Notes under the pieces: model-generated
The model's input: the letters and a program-made list of their open reading frames with translations, nothing else
Told to the model about the DNA's origin: nothing
Databases searched by the model: none
In this document: piece by piece, positions 34,800-44,897 of the stretch
Layout: each line of letters starts with the position of its first letter
How positions within the stretch are numbered: the first letter of the stretch is position 1
Assembly (NCBI RefSeq): GCF_051020515.1
Contig: NZ_CP194857.1
Location: 1-64,000 of the forward strand
Source of the DNA: CALKWS01 sp051020515
Lineage (GTDB): Bacteria > Actinomycetota > Actinomycetes > Actinomycetales > Beutenbergiaceae
Length of the DNA stretch: 64,000 nucleotides
Direction: 5' to 3'
Position numbers and translations under genes: made by a program

Positions 34800-35392
34800 C
34801 CGACACGACCAAACACCACGCCAGGACGACAGAAACCGGGCCAGGAGCGGCTCGGGACCCCCAACCCGCCACTGAGTTACACCCGTGTGATTCTGGGCCG
34901 TTAGAGCGCAAATGGCGAGTGTCACGCAAGCCGGCAGACCCAGACCCCGGCTGGGTATGGGTCGCAGAGGCGCTCCACGCGATCCACGTGGCACAGAAAG
35001 AAACCTGGAGACACGCAATGGACTACGCGCTGCGGCAGTCGCTCACCGACACGCACAAGGTCAAGTTCCGCACCACCGACCCTCGGCCCGATGCCCACGC
35101 CGGTTGCGGAACCGATGAGGGAGGTGGGGTGGTGAGCGCCATCCTGACCTTGACCGCCCTCGCCATCGTCGCCTACGTCTCCTGCGCCGCCTACCTACTC
35201 GGGCACACCCACGGCCGCCGCAACCCTGACCCCAGCCCCGACGACACCCCACCCACCGCGCACGCCGAGTGGACCTGCCCCGACTGCCGGCAGACCGTCC
35301 CCATCGCCATCGTCACCGAGCGCGTGGTGGTGGCCAGACTCGACCCCACGGACGTCCACGCACACCTGCTACAGCACCAGGAGGCCAGGTGA
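34796..35392 (+). CDS. Early ORF, 198 aa, probably two genes joined
   Basis: The first part (to about residue 110) has TELHPCDSGPLERKWRVSRK and ALHAIHVAQKETWRHAMDYA. From VSAILTLTALAIVAYVSCAA (GTG 35132) it becomes a TM helix followed by a zinc motif (EWTCPDCRQTVPIAIV). The GTGA-like context at 35132 suggests that the second part is a separate membrane-anchored zinc protein, joined here by an indel. Confidence 0.5.
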   Translation: MTDTTKHHARTTETGPGAARDPQPATELHPCDSGPLERKWRVSRKPADPDPGWVWVAEALHAIHVAQKETWRHAMDYALRQSLTDTHKVKFRTTDPRPDAHAGCGTDEGGGVVSAILTLTALAIVAYVSCAAYLLGHTHGRRNPDPSPDDTPPTAHAEWTCPDCRQTVPIAIVTERVVVARLDPTDVHAHLLQHQEAR

Positions 35393-35429
35393 GCGACCAA
35401 ACCCGAGCCGAACCGAGACAGGAGCCGAG

Positions 35430-35591
35430 ATGGACGTGAGCAACAAGTGCGCAACCTGCGCATGGCAGGGGCCGATGGAACCGACCATAGTCGGCGCGTT
35501 CCTTGACTTACATCGGGCACTGCACCCGCTGGCGCTCCACTTCGCCTGGACGCTTGTCGGGCCGATCTTGCGGAGGTTGCCATGGAAGTGA
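35430..35591 (+). CDS. 53-aa protein with a CATC motif
   Basis: MDVSNKCATCAWQGPMEPTI is followed by DLHRALHPLALHFAWTL. The CxxC and two His could form a zinc finger. The last 10 bases overlap the next gene. Confidence 0.5.
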   Translation: MDVSNKCATCAWQGPMEPTIVGAFLDLHRALHPLALHFAWTLVGPILRRLPWK

Positions 35592-35794
35592 ATAACCACT
35601 GGTTTACCGGGGCGGACGGAACCACCTGGGTCCGCCTAGACGACGCTGAACGCCGAGTGGCCGCCGTTATTGGCCAGCGCGACCAGGCCCGTGACATCGC
35701 CGTGGCGTTGGAGCAGGAGAACGCCTATCTGGGCGCCGAACTGGACAATGCGCACAGTTACCTGCTCGGGCCACTGCCGGAGGCGCAGCGATGA
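35582..35794 (+). CDS. Coiled-coil early protein, 70 aa
   Basis: MEVNNHWFTGADGTTWVRLD precedes a helix RRVAAVIGQRDQARDIAVAL and EQENAYLGAELDNAHSYLLG. The helix matches that of the gene at 33403. Overlapping ATGA end. Confidence 0.55.
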   Translation: MEVNNHWFTGADGTTWVRLDDAERRVAAVIGQRDQARDIAVALEQENAYLGAELDNAHSYLLGPLPEAQR

Positions 35795-36021
35795 GTGACC
35801 AGACCCGAGCCGCGCTCGATGACGCCATCCGCGCCCACCTGGCCGACGAGGACCCCGACGGCGGCATGGTCGCCCACTGGGCACTCGCCGTGGGCCTTAT
35901 CAGCTCCGACGATGACGAGAGTCCGATGTGGTTCGATTCCCCCACTCGGGCAGGCGCCATACGTCACTACCGGACTGCACCAACTCGGGCTCCGCATCAG
36001 CAGCGAGGCGGGCCGCGATGA
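35791..36021 (+). CDS. Early protein, 76 aa, C-terminus possibly frameshifted
   Basis: MSDQTRAALDDAIRAHLADE with VAHWALAVGLISSDDDESPM looks folded. After about 35945 the alternative frame (APYVTTGLHQLGLRISSEAG, stop 36025) has better codon use than the annotated one, so one base may be wrong. Confidence 0.5.
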   Translation: MSDQTRAALDDAIRAHLADEDPDGGMVAHWALAVGLISSDDDESPMWFDSPTRAGAIRHYRTAPTRAPHQQRGGPR

Positions 36022-36116
36022 CTGACCAGTGGACCTGCCCCACCTGCCGGAAGCGGTATGTCGTGCCGTCGCTGGCTGAGATGTGCAAACGCAAACACGA
36101 CCAGGAGGACGAGTGA
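36018..36116 (+). CDS. Zinc-finger microprotein, 32 aa
   Basis: MTDQWTCPTCRKRYVVPSLA then MCKRKHDQEDE gives C-x2-C...C-x3-H, a complete small zinc finger. Both ends overlap neighbours. Confidence 0.55.
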   Translation: MTDQWTCPTCRKRYVVPSLAEMCKRKHDQEDE

Positions 36117-36868
36117 GCAGCAACCAGTGGGGCATCCGCACCTCCGCCGTATCCGTGGCCGAGGGAATCGTCGCCAAAGAGAACCTGGAGTTCATCGCCG
36201 CACGCTGGCCCGACCTGCGAGCCCGCCTGCGACCATCGCGAGGGCTGGACCTGGGCACCGCGCGACCGGCACCAGCGTCCCGCCCGCCCATCAACCTGGC
36301 CGTGTCCGACCTCATGCACGAGATCGCCGTGGAAGCCGAGGCCCTGGCGCACGTGCTCATGGACGAAGCCGACTGGACCCCGGTCACCTCATCCATGCCA
36401 GGGCTGCTCAGCGACGTGGCCCAGCGTTACGGGCACTGGATCGCCGGTGACGACCGCACCGCGCTGGCCTTCATCGACTGGGCCGAGGACTACCGGCACA
36501 AAGTTGAGCGCACCCTGGAGAAGCCCGTCCCGCCGTCATACATCGGCCCCTGCCGCCTCGACCTGTGCGAGGGCAGCGTCTACTACCGGCGCGGGCAGAC
36601 TGTGGGCAAGTGCGACACCTGCCGCAACACGTGGGATCTCATCGCACAGCGCGACCTCGTGCGACGGGCGCTCGAAGTTAGGCTCATGACCCAATCCGAG
36701 ATCGTCTCAGCGCTCACCGTCATGGACATCCCCCGCGGCATCAAGACCGTCAACTCATGGGTGCGGCGCGGCAGGCTGACCGAGGTGTCGCCCAGGTTGT
36801 ACCGGTTCGCCACCGCACTCGACCTGGCGCAGCAGACGCCGGGCCGCAATGAAAGGATCAACACATAA
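36113..36868 (+). CDS. Zinc/HTH DNA-binding protein of the late-early boundary
   Basis: 251 residues from GTG 36113. The N-terminal two thirds are helical. A zinc ribbon follows (CRLDLCEGSVYYRRGQ...CDTCRNTW), then a C-terminal HTH (MTQSEIVSALTVMDIPRGIK, TVNSWVRRGRL). Proteins of this layout sit near the end of early operons in actinophages. A regulatory role for late genes is plausible but inferred. Confidence 0.65.
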   Translation: MSSNQWGIRTSAVSVAEGIVAKENLEFIAARWPDLRARLRPSRGLDLGTARPAPASRPPINLAVSDLMHEIAVEAEALAHVLMDEADWTPVTSSMPGLLSDVAQRYGHWIAGDDRTALAFIDWAEDYRHKVERTLEKPVPPSYIGPCRLDLCEGSVYYRRGQTVGKCDTCRNTWDLIAQRDLVRRALEVRLMTQSEIVSALTVMDIPRGIKTVNSWVRRGRLTEVSPRLYRFATALDLAQQTPGRNERINT

Positions 36869-37113
36869 AGACCTCCGGTTCACCCTTCGGCTGGTGCCCC
36901 AGCACTGAGGCTCCCGTCGTTGACAGCAACGGCCGACGTGACCACGAATGGATCACCGACGCCACCATCAGCAGCCCCGTCGAGACGCGCTACTGCGTCC
37001 ACTGCAAGGCCGTCGTCACCGAGTCCGTGCCCATGTCGGAGCAGGAGCGGTTCCTGTTCGAGCAGGGGGAGGTCCGACCGGGTGGACGACACGCCCAGCC
37101 CCGAGGCGGTTGA
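36849..37113 (+). pseudogene. Zinc-finger protein at end of early operon, frameshift
   Basis: ATG 36849 begins MKGSTH, then a base too many near 36867 moves the reading into KTSGSPFGWCPSTEAPVVDS, DHEWITDATISSPVETRYCV and HCKAVVTESV, ending at 37113. The C...H...CxxC spacing fits a small zinc ribbon. About 87 residues. Confidence 0.45.
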
Positions 37114-37170
37114 CCATGACCAGGGTGCAGAGTAGCGTTGCGGTGTGATGGGGCTTCTGGCCCCGGACGC

Positions 37171-37199
37171 AGGCCCCGACCTCCATAGGTGCGGGGCCT
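37171..37199 (+). terminator. Hairpin ending the early operon
   Basis: AGGCCCCGACCT pairs with AGGTGCGGGGCCT (one bulge) around CCAT. It sits 58 bases after the last early gene. Only TAGTTG follows, so termination strength is unsure. The rest of 37114-37335 is GC-rich with no gene. Confidence 0.6.
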
Positions 37200-37335
37200 T
37201 AGTTGTGCCAGGGGTAGCCCGCCACCGGCGCCCCCGCTACCGGCATCCCCAGCCACCAGCCTCCCCGTAGGCCACGCCCCCGCACGGGGCCACGCGCACA
37301 CCCAGTACACGCACACAGGGCAGGTGAACACACCC

Positions 37336-37707
37336 ATGGCAGCCCGCCACCGGTGCCCCGGAACCACCACCCACCCCAACGGCACCACCGCCCCCTGCCC
37401 CCACCTACTACCACCAGGCACCCGCTACTGCCCCACCCACGCCCGCGCCTACGAGGCCCGCAGGGGCACCCCCACCGCACGGGGGTACGGCGCCCCCCAC
37501 CGTAGGGAGAGGGCCAGGTGGCAAGCCCGCATCGACGCAGGCGAAACGATCTATTGCGCAGACGGCTGCGGACAACAAATCACCGGAACAGCGTGGCAAC
37601 TCGGACACAACGAAGAGCGAACGCGCTGGATCGGACCACAAACCGTAGCCTGCAACACCGCCGAAGGTGGGCGGGCAGCGACCGACCCGAACCGACGCCG
37701 AAGGTAA
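37336..37707 (+). CDS. HNH endonuclease of the packaging module
   Basis: 123 residues from ATG 37336. CPGTTTHPNG...CPHLL, YCPTH, then the nuclease core CADGCGQQITGTAWQLGHNE and QTVACNTAEGGRAA give an HNH fold with zinc Cys. It sits directly before the terminase genes, the usual place for HNH proteins that assist cos cleavage in siphoviruses. The matching gene of copy 1 lies before the window. Confidence 0.82.
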   Translation: MAARHRCPGTTTHPNGTTAPCPHLLPPGTRYCPTHARAYEARRGTPTARGYGAPHRRERARWQARIDAGETIYCADGCGQQITGTAWQLGHNEERTRWIGPQTVACNTAEGGRAATDPNRRRR

Positions 37708-37796
37708 AGCGGAGGTCAATCGAGGGGTGGGGGGTGACCCCGACCCGCCCCCGCCCCTGACCGCCGGGGAGGGGAGAAAATGGTGCGGAGGGTTCA

Positions 37797-37828
37797 AACC
37801 CTTTCGCCCCCCGGTTCGGCAAAGGGTT
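37797..37828. other. Inverted repeat upstream of terminase (copy 2), possible packaging-site element
   Basis: Same AACCCTTT/AAAGGGTT dyad as at 27-58. Here the full context is visible: it lies about 90 bases after the HNH stop and 89 before the small terminase start. Confidence 0.35.
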
Positions 37829-37859
37829 CCCCAAGTTCTCACCTGATATTCGCCGGCTG

Positions 37860-37898
37860 GGCGCGATGCCCGCCGACCCCCGATGTTGGCGCGATGCC
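37860..37898. repeat. Direct repeat GGCGCGATGCC x2 (copy 2)
   Basis: Units at 37860-37870 and 37888-37898, as in copy 1. Confidence 0.4.
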
Positions 37899-37916
37899 AA
37901 CTTGGAGTTGATCACC

Positions 37917-38353
37917 ATGACCAGTGGAGGCAGGCGTAACAGGTCCGGCCCGAAGGCGGACGAGGAGTCTGGCGCGAGGACAAGCGCAGGTTCCAGGTTG
38001 TCGATGACGAGATGACGGCACTCGTCGCTGACCGCGAGCAGGCGCTGTGGGAGTGGGCGTGGTCCACGCCGCAGGCGTGCGCCTGGTCGATGCCCTCTGA
38101 GATGTGGCGGATTCACACGATTGCGATGTGGGTGCGCACGTTCGTGATCTGCGAGAGTGACGAGGCCACGGCTGCTGACAAGTCGTCCCTGCACCGGTTC
38201 GCTGATCAGATCGGGATGACGACGGCTGGCCTGGCTGAGATGGGCTGGAAAGTCGCCACCGATGAGGTTGCCGAGCGTGCCGCCGAGAAGCCGGAGGAGG
38301 GTAAGCCGCGCCAGTCGTCTCGTGACCGGATGAAGGTTGTTCCCGGTGGCTGA
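37917..38353 (+). pseudogene. Terminase small subunit (copy 2), 106-base internal deletion
   Basis: Relative to copy 1, 106 bases are missing after GAGTCTGGC (37973). The missing part covers the stretch encoding RGYSLTALPAEGYDGAAPEF and its surroundings, and the loss shifts the frame. The downstream part (from 38012) is in frame to KVVPGG and lacks the one-base error of copy 1. This is the largest difference between the copies and, if real, would inactivate this subunit. Confidence 0.7.
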
Positions 38354-39964
38354 CGAGTGGGTGGTGGACTTCCCGAGCCTTGGTTTTTTGTGCGCGGACT
38401 GGATCGAGGCGCACTGCAAGGTCGCTGATGGCTGGTCCATGGGCGACCCGTTCATTCACGACGGCTGGCAGTTGTGGTGCACGGTCAACTTCTACCGGGT
38501 GAAGCGGGATGCGAAGTTCACCCCTTCCCGACCGGCTGGTGCGCCGATGTTCGCCAACCGGCGCGGGCTGGTGGTTGGTCCGCAGAAGACGGGTAAGTCG
38601 CCGTGGGGTGCGTCGATCACCGCGTTTGAGGCTGTCGGGCCGTGCATCTTCGCCGGCTGGGCTGAGGGTGGCGAGGTTTACCGGTGTGAGGACCACGGGT
38701 GCTCGTGCGGCTGGTCCTACGTGTATGAGCCGGGCGAGCCGATGGGTATTCCGCGGCCGATGTCCACGATCCAGTTGCTTGCCACGGCTGAGGATCAGAC
38801 CGATAACGTCTACCGCCCGTTGCAGGAGATGATCCGACGCGGCCCGCTCAGTGAGCAGATGAAGGTCCGTGAAGGGTTCATCCGGACACCGAACAACGGG
38901 CGGATCGACCCGATTACATCTGCCCCGAACAGCAAGTTGGGTAACCCGATCCACTTCGCCTTGGCGGATGAGTCCGGGGGCTGTACGTGGGCAAGTTGCT
39001 GAAGGTGTGGCAGACGATGCGCCGCGGGTTGGCGGGCATGGGTGGCCGCGGGCTGGAGATCACGAACCCCTGGGACCCGATGGACAACAGCGCCGCGCAG
39101 CAGACCTACCAGTCACGGGCCAGGGACATCTTCCGGTTCTACCGCAAGCCGCCGAACGGTCTGGACTTCACACTGAAGCGCGACCGGCGCAAGATCCTGG
39201 CCTACGTGTACGAGGGTTCGCCGTGGGCGGACCTGAACGCGATCGAGGCCGAGGCGGCGGAGATCATCACGACGGACCCGGCACAGGCGCAGCGGTTCTA
39301 CGGGAACATGCTGGTGCAGGGCTTGGGTTCGTACATGCCCGAGGCGCTGTGGGATGAGACCACGGCTCCGCAGTCGGTGCCGGATGGCACGCCGGTGGCG
39401 ATGGGGTTCGACGGCTCTCGGTCGGGCGACTGGACGGCGCTGCGGTTGGAGACTCGCGACGGGTACCGGTTCACCCCGACCTACGGGCCGGATGCGCGGC
39501 CGGCGTTCTGGAATCCGGATGAGTGGGACGGGCGCATCCCTCGGGGTGAGGTGAACGCTGCGGTGGCGGAGATGTTCGCTCGGTTCAAGGTGGGCCGGTT
39601 CTACGTGGACCCCCGTCACTGGGAGACGCAGGCCGATGAGTGGGCGCTGGCACACGGTGATGACGTGGTGGCGTTGTGGCACACGAACTCCCCGCCCCGC
39701 ATGTTCGATGCGCTGTCCCGGTTCCTGGAGGACACCGCCGAAGGGCTGACCACGCACGACGGCGACGAGACCGCTAAGACTCACGCGCTGAACGCCCGGA
39801 AGGTCGCCAAGCCGGGCGATAAGTACATGCTCGGCAAGCCATCTGAGCATCAGAAGATCGACATTCTCATGGCCGACATCTTGGCTCACGAAGCCGCATC
39901 CGACATGCGCGCCCTGGGCTGGGCGGTTGACACCGGACCCAAGTACCTCAGGCTGCCCCGCTGA
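38346..39964 (+). pseudogene. Terminase large subunit (copy 2), 2-base insertion
   Basis: Two extra G in GTCCGGGGGCTG near 38978 break the frame just after the Walker B motif. Copy 1 is correct there. The rest, including the 3' end that is broken in copy 1, is intact. Confidence 0.9.
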
Positions 39965-39987
39965 CCCACTGAATGGAGGGAACCCGC

Positions 39988-41501
39988 ATGCTGACACCCT
40001 CCGAGATTCAGATAGTGGAGCAGTTGAAGGCGGAACTGGACGCCCGGTACTGGGAGGATGAGCGGCATTACCGGTATTACAGGTTGCGGCAGACGTTGGA
40101 GCACCTGGGGATGGCGATCCCGCCGAACATGCGCCGGTTCACGGTGTTCGCGAACTGGCCTCGGGTGGTGGTTCGGACCATTGCGGGCCGGCAGAAGGTG
40201 CGGGCGCTCATCCTTCCTGGGGAAGAACAGGCGGACCCCCGGTTGCGGGCGATCTGGGACGCGTCGAACCTGACGGCGCACACTAAGATGTTCCGGCGCG
40301 ATGCGCTGATCTCGGGGCGTGCCTACATGTCGGTGGGCGCCAACGAACACAACCCTGAGTTGCCGCTGGTGCGCGTGGAGTCCCCCCGCGAGATGGAAGC
40401 GTTGGTGGACACCCGCACCGAGACGATGACGGCCGCGGCCCGGTTCTTCGGCAAGGACGCGTTTGGCATGGGGCCACGAACGTCACGCTGTATCTGCCGG
40501 AAGAGACGATCTGGATCGAGAAAGACGAGAGTGGCAAGTGGCGCGAGCAGGACCGCGACTCCCACGGCCTCGGTTCCGTGCCCGTGGTGATGCACCTCAA
40601 CGAGCGACTGTCCGGTGCGGGGTTTGAGGGCGAGTCGGAACTGACCGACGTTATTGACCTAACCGATGCGGTGGCCCGGTCGCTCACGAACCTACAGTTC
40701 GCCCAGGAGGGCCACGGTGTGCCTGGCAAGTGGGCCACCGGTGTGCAGTCCGGTGACTTCGTTGATGAGAACGGCAAGCCGATCTCGATGTTCGAGGCGT
40801 ACTACGACGTCATCAACATGCTCACCGACAAGGACGCCAAGTGGGGACAGTTCCGGGCCGCGGACTTGAAGAACTTCGAGACCGCACTGAACATCTACGG
40901 CGGCCAAGCGGCCCTGTCCTACGGGTTCCCAGCGCGCTACTTCGGCATCAACACCACCAACCCGCCCGCCGAAGGCACGGTCCGCGCTGACGACGAGATC
41001 GAGTTGATCAACGGCGTGGAGGATAAGAACGAAGCGGAGGGAATGGTGCTCGGTTGGATCGGCGCCTTAGCCCTGCGGTTCGCCACCGGTGAGTGGGTCG
41101 AAGGTAACCGGGTGCGGGTTGACTACTTCGACCCCGGCACCCCGACGATCGCCCAGCGGGTGGATGCGCTAGCAAAACTGCGCGCCACCCGGGACATCTC
41201 CCGCGAAGGCATGTGGGACGAGATGGGCTGGACCGAACCCAGGAAGGCTAAGGAGCGGCAGTACCTGGCCGAGGAAATCGCCCAGGAGTCCGCCGTAGAC
41301 CTATCCTTCCTGAACCGCGGCGAGGACACAGGGGCCGTGTCTGCGCTGGACCCGGATGAGGTCAAGAAGCGCGCCGATGCGATGGCCGCCCTGTATCGTG
41401 CCGGCGTTGAGCCAGAGGACGCCGCGCAGCAGGCGGGGTTGGCGGGCATCCGGTTCCGCCCGGGCGTGCAGCCGATCACGATTCGCCGCGATAGCGAGTA
41501 G
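39988..41501 (+). pseudogene. Portal protein (copy 2), one base missing
   Basis: GGGGCCACG near 40475 replaces GGGGCCGACG of copy 1 and breaks the frame near residue 163. The downstream frame from 40578 is intact and carries an extra Asp codon near 40992. Confidence 0.88.
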
Positions 41502-41504
41502 TCC

Positions 41505-42487
41505 GTGCCGGCCCAGAATCTGCCGGCGCCCTACGCCGCTTACGTGCGAGAGCAGCGACGCATGGCCCGCGGCGCGGTCGCCGAGGTGCGCAGGCAGTGG
41601 CGGCGCACGGGGGACGACTTCGACGCGTCGTGGGAGTCCGTGGGGACGGCGATCCTGACCACCACTGGCGCCACGCAGCATCAGGTGGCCGAGTTGGCTG
41701 GGGAGTTCATCCCGGACTACATGGACCAGGCGTTCACCCGGCCACCACCGGCGCCGGTTGGCAGGGTCAACCCGAACTCGCTGGTCGGTGTGGCTGGGGA
41801 CGGGCGCACCGCCGAGGGGCTGATGTATGGGGCGGTGACTCGCACCAAGAGCGCAGTTGGGTCCGGATTGACGCCGCAGCAGGCCAGGGCCGCTGGGTTG
41901 GCGTGGATCACCATGGCGACCACAACGCTGCTCGCTGACACCATCAGAGCCGGCGAAGTTGTCGGCGGAGCAACCCGCGTGGTGGGATCTCGTTCGTCCG
42001 GGCGATCCAACCCGGGGCATGCGCCAGGTGCGCGATCCTCGCCGGCCGCACCTACTCATCACGGCAAGCATTCGAGCGCCACCCCGGCTGCCTGTGCACT
42101 CACCTGCCAGTGAGTCCCGACATGTCCGACCTGGCGGCGAAAGCGGAAGGGTATGCGGTCAGCCCCGAAGAGTACTTCGAGGAACTGTCCGAGGCCGAGC
42201 AAGAGCGTATCTTCACCAAGGCCGGGGCCGAGGCGATCCGCAACGGCGCCGACCCCACACAGGTTGTGAACGCACGCCGCGGGATGAGCCGGGCGCAGTC
42301 TGGGCGGCTGACCCGTGACGCACGCGGCACGTACACCACAGCGGAAGGTGCGACCCGGCGCGGCATGTATGGCCGCCGATCCGGTGGCGCACCCCGACTG
42401 ATGCCCGAGTCCATTGTCGAGATCGCCGACGGCAACGTGGACCGGATGCAGGACTTGCTGCGCCAGTACGGCTACATCTGGCGCTGA
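41505..42487 (+). pseudogene. MuF-like minor capsid protein (copy 2), 2-base insertion
   Basis: It is correct where copy 1 is broken (41671) but has CGCGTGGTGGG for CGCGGTGGG near 41979, just before the Cys/His cluster. The last 125 codons are in frame. Confidence 0.75.
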
Positions 42488-42548
42488 CACACAGACTCCC
42501 AGTGGCGCGAGGTCGCTGGGTTATGACTCCGAGAGGGAGATCGCCACC

Positions 42549-43169
42549 ATGCACAACCTACGTTCGCTCACCCCGGCCACCTCCGGGTGGACGCCACAGC
42601 CCAGGCAACAACAGGCGCAGCAAACCACCCCGAAGCCCACCGAGCCCCCGAAGCCCGAAGGCGAGCCGGATGAACCTGAGCCTCACGCGGACGCGACTGA
42701 CAACGGGTTCAAGTCCGAACATTCCAAGCAGTCCGTGTTGTCCGACCTGGCCAAAGAGCGCACTGAGCGGCAGCAGTTGAAGGCTGAGCTCGACGCGTTC
42801 AAGTCCTCCGTTGCTGAGGCGTTCGGCGTGAAGCCCGAACCTGCTGACGACGGAAAAGACCTCTTGTCTGAGTTGCAGGATCAAGTTGCGACAATGCGGC
42901 ACGAGTCCGCGCTGTTGCGGCTGGCGAACCAGCACAAGATCACCGACGAGCAAGACCTCGAACTTCTTGGCACCGCGAAGGATGCCGAGGCGATGGAAGT
43001 CCTAGCCAAGCGACTCGCTCCCAGCGAGGACGGTGGCCAGGGTTCGGGCATTCCGAAGCCGGATCTCACCCAAGGCGCCCGGGGCGAACCCGTCCGCGCC
43101 GAGGCGCTGCCCGGCGTTCCCCGCATGGCCCAGGCGTTCGATGACGCCATGAGCAACACCCGTAAGTAA
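42549..43169 (+). CDS. Capsid scaffolding protein (copy 2)
   Basis: Same 206-residue Pro/Glu-rich and coiled-coil protein as at 4886, with no difference in the translation. Confidence 0.8.
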   Translation: MHNLRSLTPATSGWTPQPRQQQAQQTTPKPTEPPKPEGEPDEPEPHADATDNGFKSEHSKQSVLSDLAKERTERQQLKAELDAFKSSVAEAFGVKPEPADDGKDLLSELQDQVATMRHESALLRLANQHKITDEQDLELLGTAKDAEAMEVLAKRLAPSEDGGQGSGIPKPDLTQGARGEPVRAEALPGVPRMAQAFDDAMSNTRK

Positions 43170-43219
43170 CCGCCGACCCATCCGGGGCGGCACCAACAAT
43201 GAAAGGAGTGTGATCGGCC

Positions 43220-44131
43220 ATGGCCGTCACCCTCGCACAGGCAGCCGCCCTGGAGACGTCTCCCGTCCGCCGGGGCGCGCTGGAAACTGCTGTAGAAGTG
43301 TCCCAGGTGTGGGACCGCTTGCCCTTCGAGAACATCGAGGGCAACGCCTACGCCTACGACAAGGACAAGGTGCTCCCGGGCACCGCGTTCCGTACCGTCA
43401 ACGAGGCGTACGTGGAGTCCACCGGCGTGATCAACCAGGACACCGAGCGTCTGGTGATCCTCGGTGGCGACGCCGACGTGGATCAATTTATCGAGAAGAC
43501 CATGCAGTCCTCGCGAGGGGTACTCATGGCCGATCAAGTCCGCATGAAACTGGAGTCCGCGCAGGCCACCTACGTGGACACCATGTTCAACGGAGACGTT
43601 GAGGTTGACCCGAAGTCGTTCGATGGATTGCGCAAGCGACTCATCGGCGGGCAGGTCATCGACTCCGTCGCGCCTGCCACCGAAGAGGCGTTCCTAGACG
43701 AACTGGATGCCCTGTTCGGCCAGGTCACCGGCGGTGCTCCCGATGTGGTCTACGGCCCTGGCACGATCATCTCGCGCCTGAAGTCGCTGGGCCGGAAGGT
43801 TGGCGGTGCGGAGTACATCAACTCCGAGATCACGGGCAAGCGGGAGTTCACCTGGAACGGTGTGCCGTTCATCGATCCGGGCGAGCACTGGTCTGGTCGC
43901 GCCATCCTCGGCGTTGATCCGACCAACGGCGGCGACTTGTACGCCGTGAAGTTCGCTTCGGGCATCGGCGTGTCCGGCGTCCTGGGTATCACCAACGGTG
44001 GGCTCCAGGCGTACTACCTGGGTGAACTCGACGAGAAGCCCGCAGTGCGCACCCGAATCGACTTCTACACCGGGTTCGTTGTCCAGGGCGGTAAGGCCGC
44101 CGCACGCCTGCGCGGCGTGACCACCAACTGA
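43220..44131 (+). CDS. Major capsid protein (copy 2)
   Basis: Identical 303-residue product to 5557-6468, including the upstream GAAAGGAG site. Confidence 0.88.
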   Translation: MAVTLAQAAALETSPVRRGALETAVEVSQVWDRLPFENIEGNAYAYDKDKVLPGTAFRTVNEAYVESTGVINQDTERLVILGGDADVDQFIEKTMQSSRGVLMADQVRMKLESAQATYVDTMFNGDVEVDPKSFDGLRKRLIGGQVIDSVAPATEEAFLDELDALFGQVTGGAPDVVYGPGTIISRLKSLGRKVGGAEYINSEITGKREFTWNGVPFIDPGEHWSGRAILGVDPTNGGDLYAVKFASGIGVSGVLGITNGGLQAYYLGELDEKPAVRTRIDFYTGFVVQGGKAAARLRGVTTN

Positions 44132-44148
44132 GAACGGGAGGGGTAACC

Positions 44149-44475
44149 ATGGCACGCACCAAAGCGCCCAAGACCACGCGGCTGTCGAACGATGTGACCA
44201 AGCCGCAGCCCACCGACCCCGGGGACGCCCCGGCGGACACCTACGACCCGAAGGAACGCGCATCCAGTGCGCGCCCAGACAAGGCCGCAGCGGCCGCGGA
44301 TGGGCACCAGACGGTCAACGCGGTGGTGAAGTCCGGCGAAGTGCCGGACAACACCCCGACCGGGACGCGTTCGGAGACTTACGAGCGCGTCGGCCCGGAC
44401 GGCACCACCGTCTACGTGACGCACAACTACGACACCGGCGAGACCGCGGTGTCCGACACGCCCCCCGCGGGCTGA
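44149..44475 (+). CDS. Small head-region protein, unknown (copy 2)
   Basis: As at 6486, with Lys in place of Gln at residue 8 (APKTTR). Confidence 0.7.
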   Translation: MARTKAPKTTRLSNDVTKPQPTDPGDAPADTYDPKERASSARPDKAAAAADGHQTVNAVVKSGEVPDNTPTGTRSETYERVGPDGTTVYVTHNYDTGETAVSDTPPAG

Positions 44476-44495
44476 GTAGAGGGGGTGGGGCGGTC

Positions 44496-44897
44496 ATGTC
44501 TTTCGCGAATCTAACCGACGTTGCGGACCGACTTGGCCGCCCCATCACCGACCCTGACGAGATCAAGCAAGTCAACGCCTGGATCGGTGACGTTGAGGCG
44601 ATCATCCGATCCCGCATCCCCGACCTTGACGAGCGGATCGCGGCCGGCGCTCCCACGGTTGAGATCGTCGCCATGGTCACCACGAACGCCGTGGTGCGCA
44701 AGGCGCTCAACCCGACCGGCAAGCAGAACGAACGGATCGACGACTACTCCTACGGGCTGACCGAGGACGCCGCCCGCGGCGACCTGTTCCTTACCGAGTC
44801 CGAGTGGGGGATGCTGCTGCCCCACGCCGGCGCTGGCGGGTTCTCCACCCGCCCAGGCTTCGAGCCTGACCGGAGGACGCTGTGGCCTCGTCGGTGA
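44496..44897 (+). CDS. Head-tail connector (gp6/gp15-like) (copy 2, intact)
   Basis: 133 residues, the full-length version of the gene broken at 7011. After the helical N-terminal half it has TTNAVVRKALNPTGKQNERI, the RKALN-type motif typical of these connectors, and ends FEPDRRTLWPRR. The final bases overlap the next gene. Confidence 0.78.
   Translation: MSFANLTDVADRLGRPITDPDEIKQVNAWIGDVEAIIRSRIPDLDERIAAGAPTVEIVAMVTTNAVVRKALNPTGKQNERIDDYSYGLTEDAARGDLFLTESEWGMLLPHAGAGGFSTRPGFEPDRRTLWPRR

Noticed and set aside
34796..35392. A genuine 198-aa zinc membrane protein
   Set aside because: The abrupt change of character at 35132 with a GTGA-like start suggests two genes; kept as one entry only because no stop is present in the sequence.
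37839..38954. Long minus-strand open frame across the terminase region (also at 69-1289)
   Set aside because: It mirrors codon structure of plus-strand terminase genes in GC-rich DNA, lacks a start site, and its composition is Arg/Pro/His-rich without motifs.
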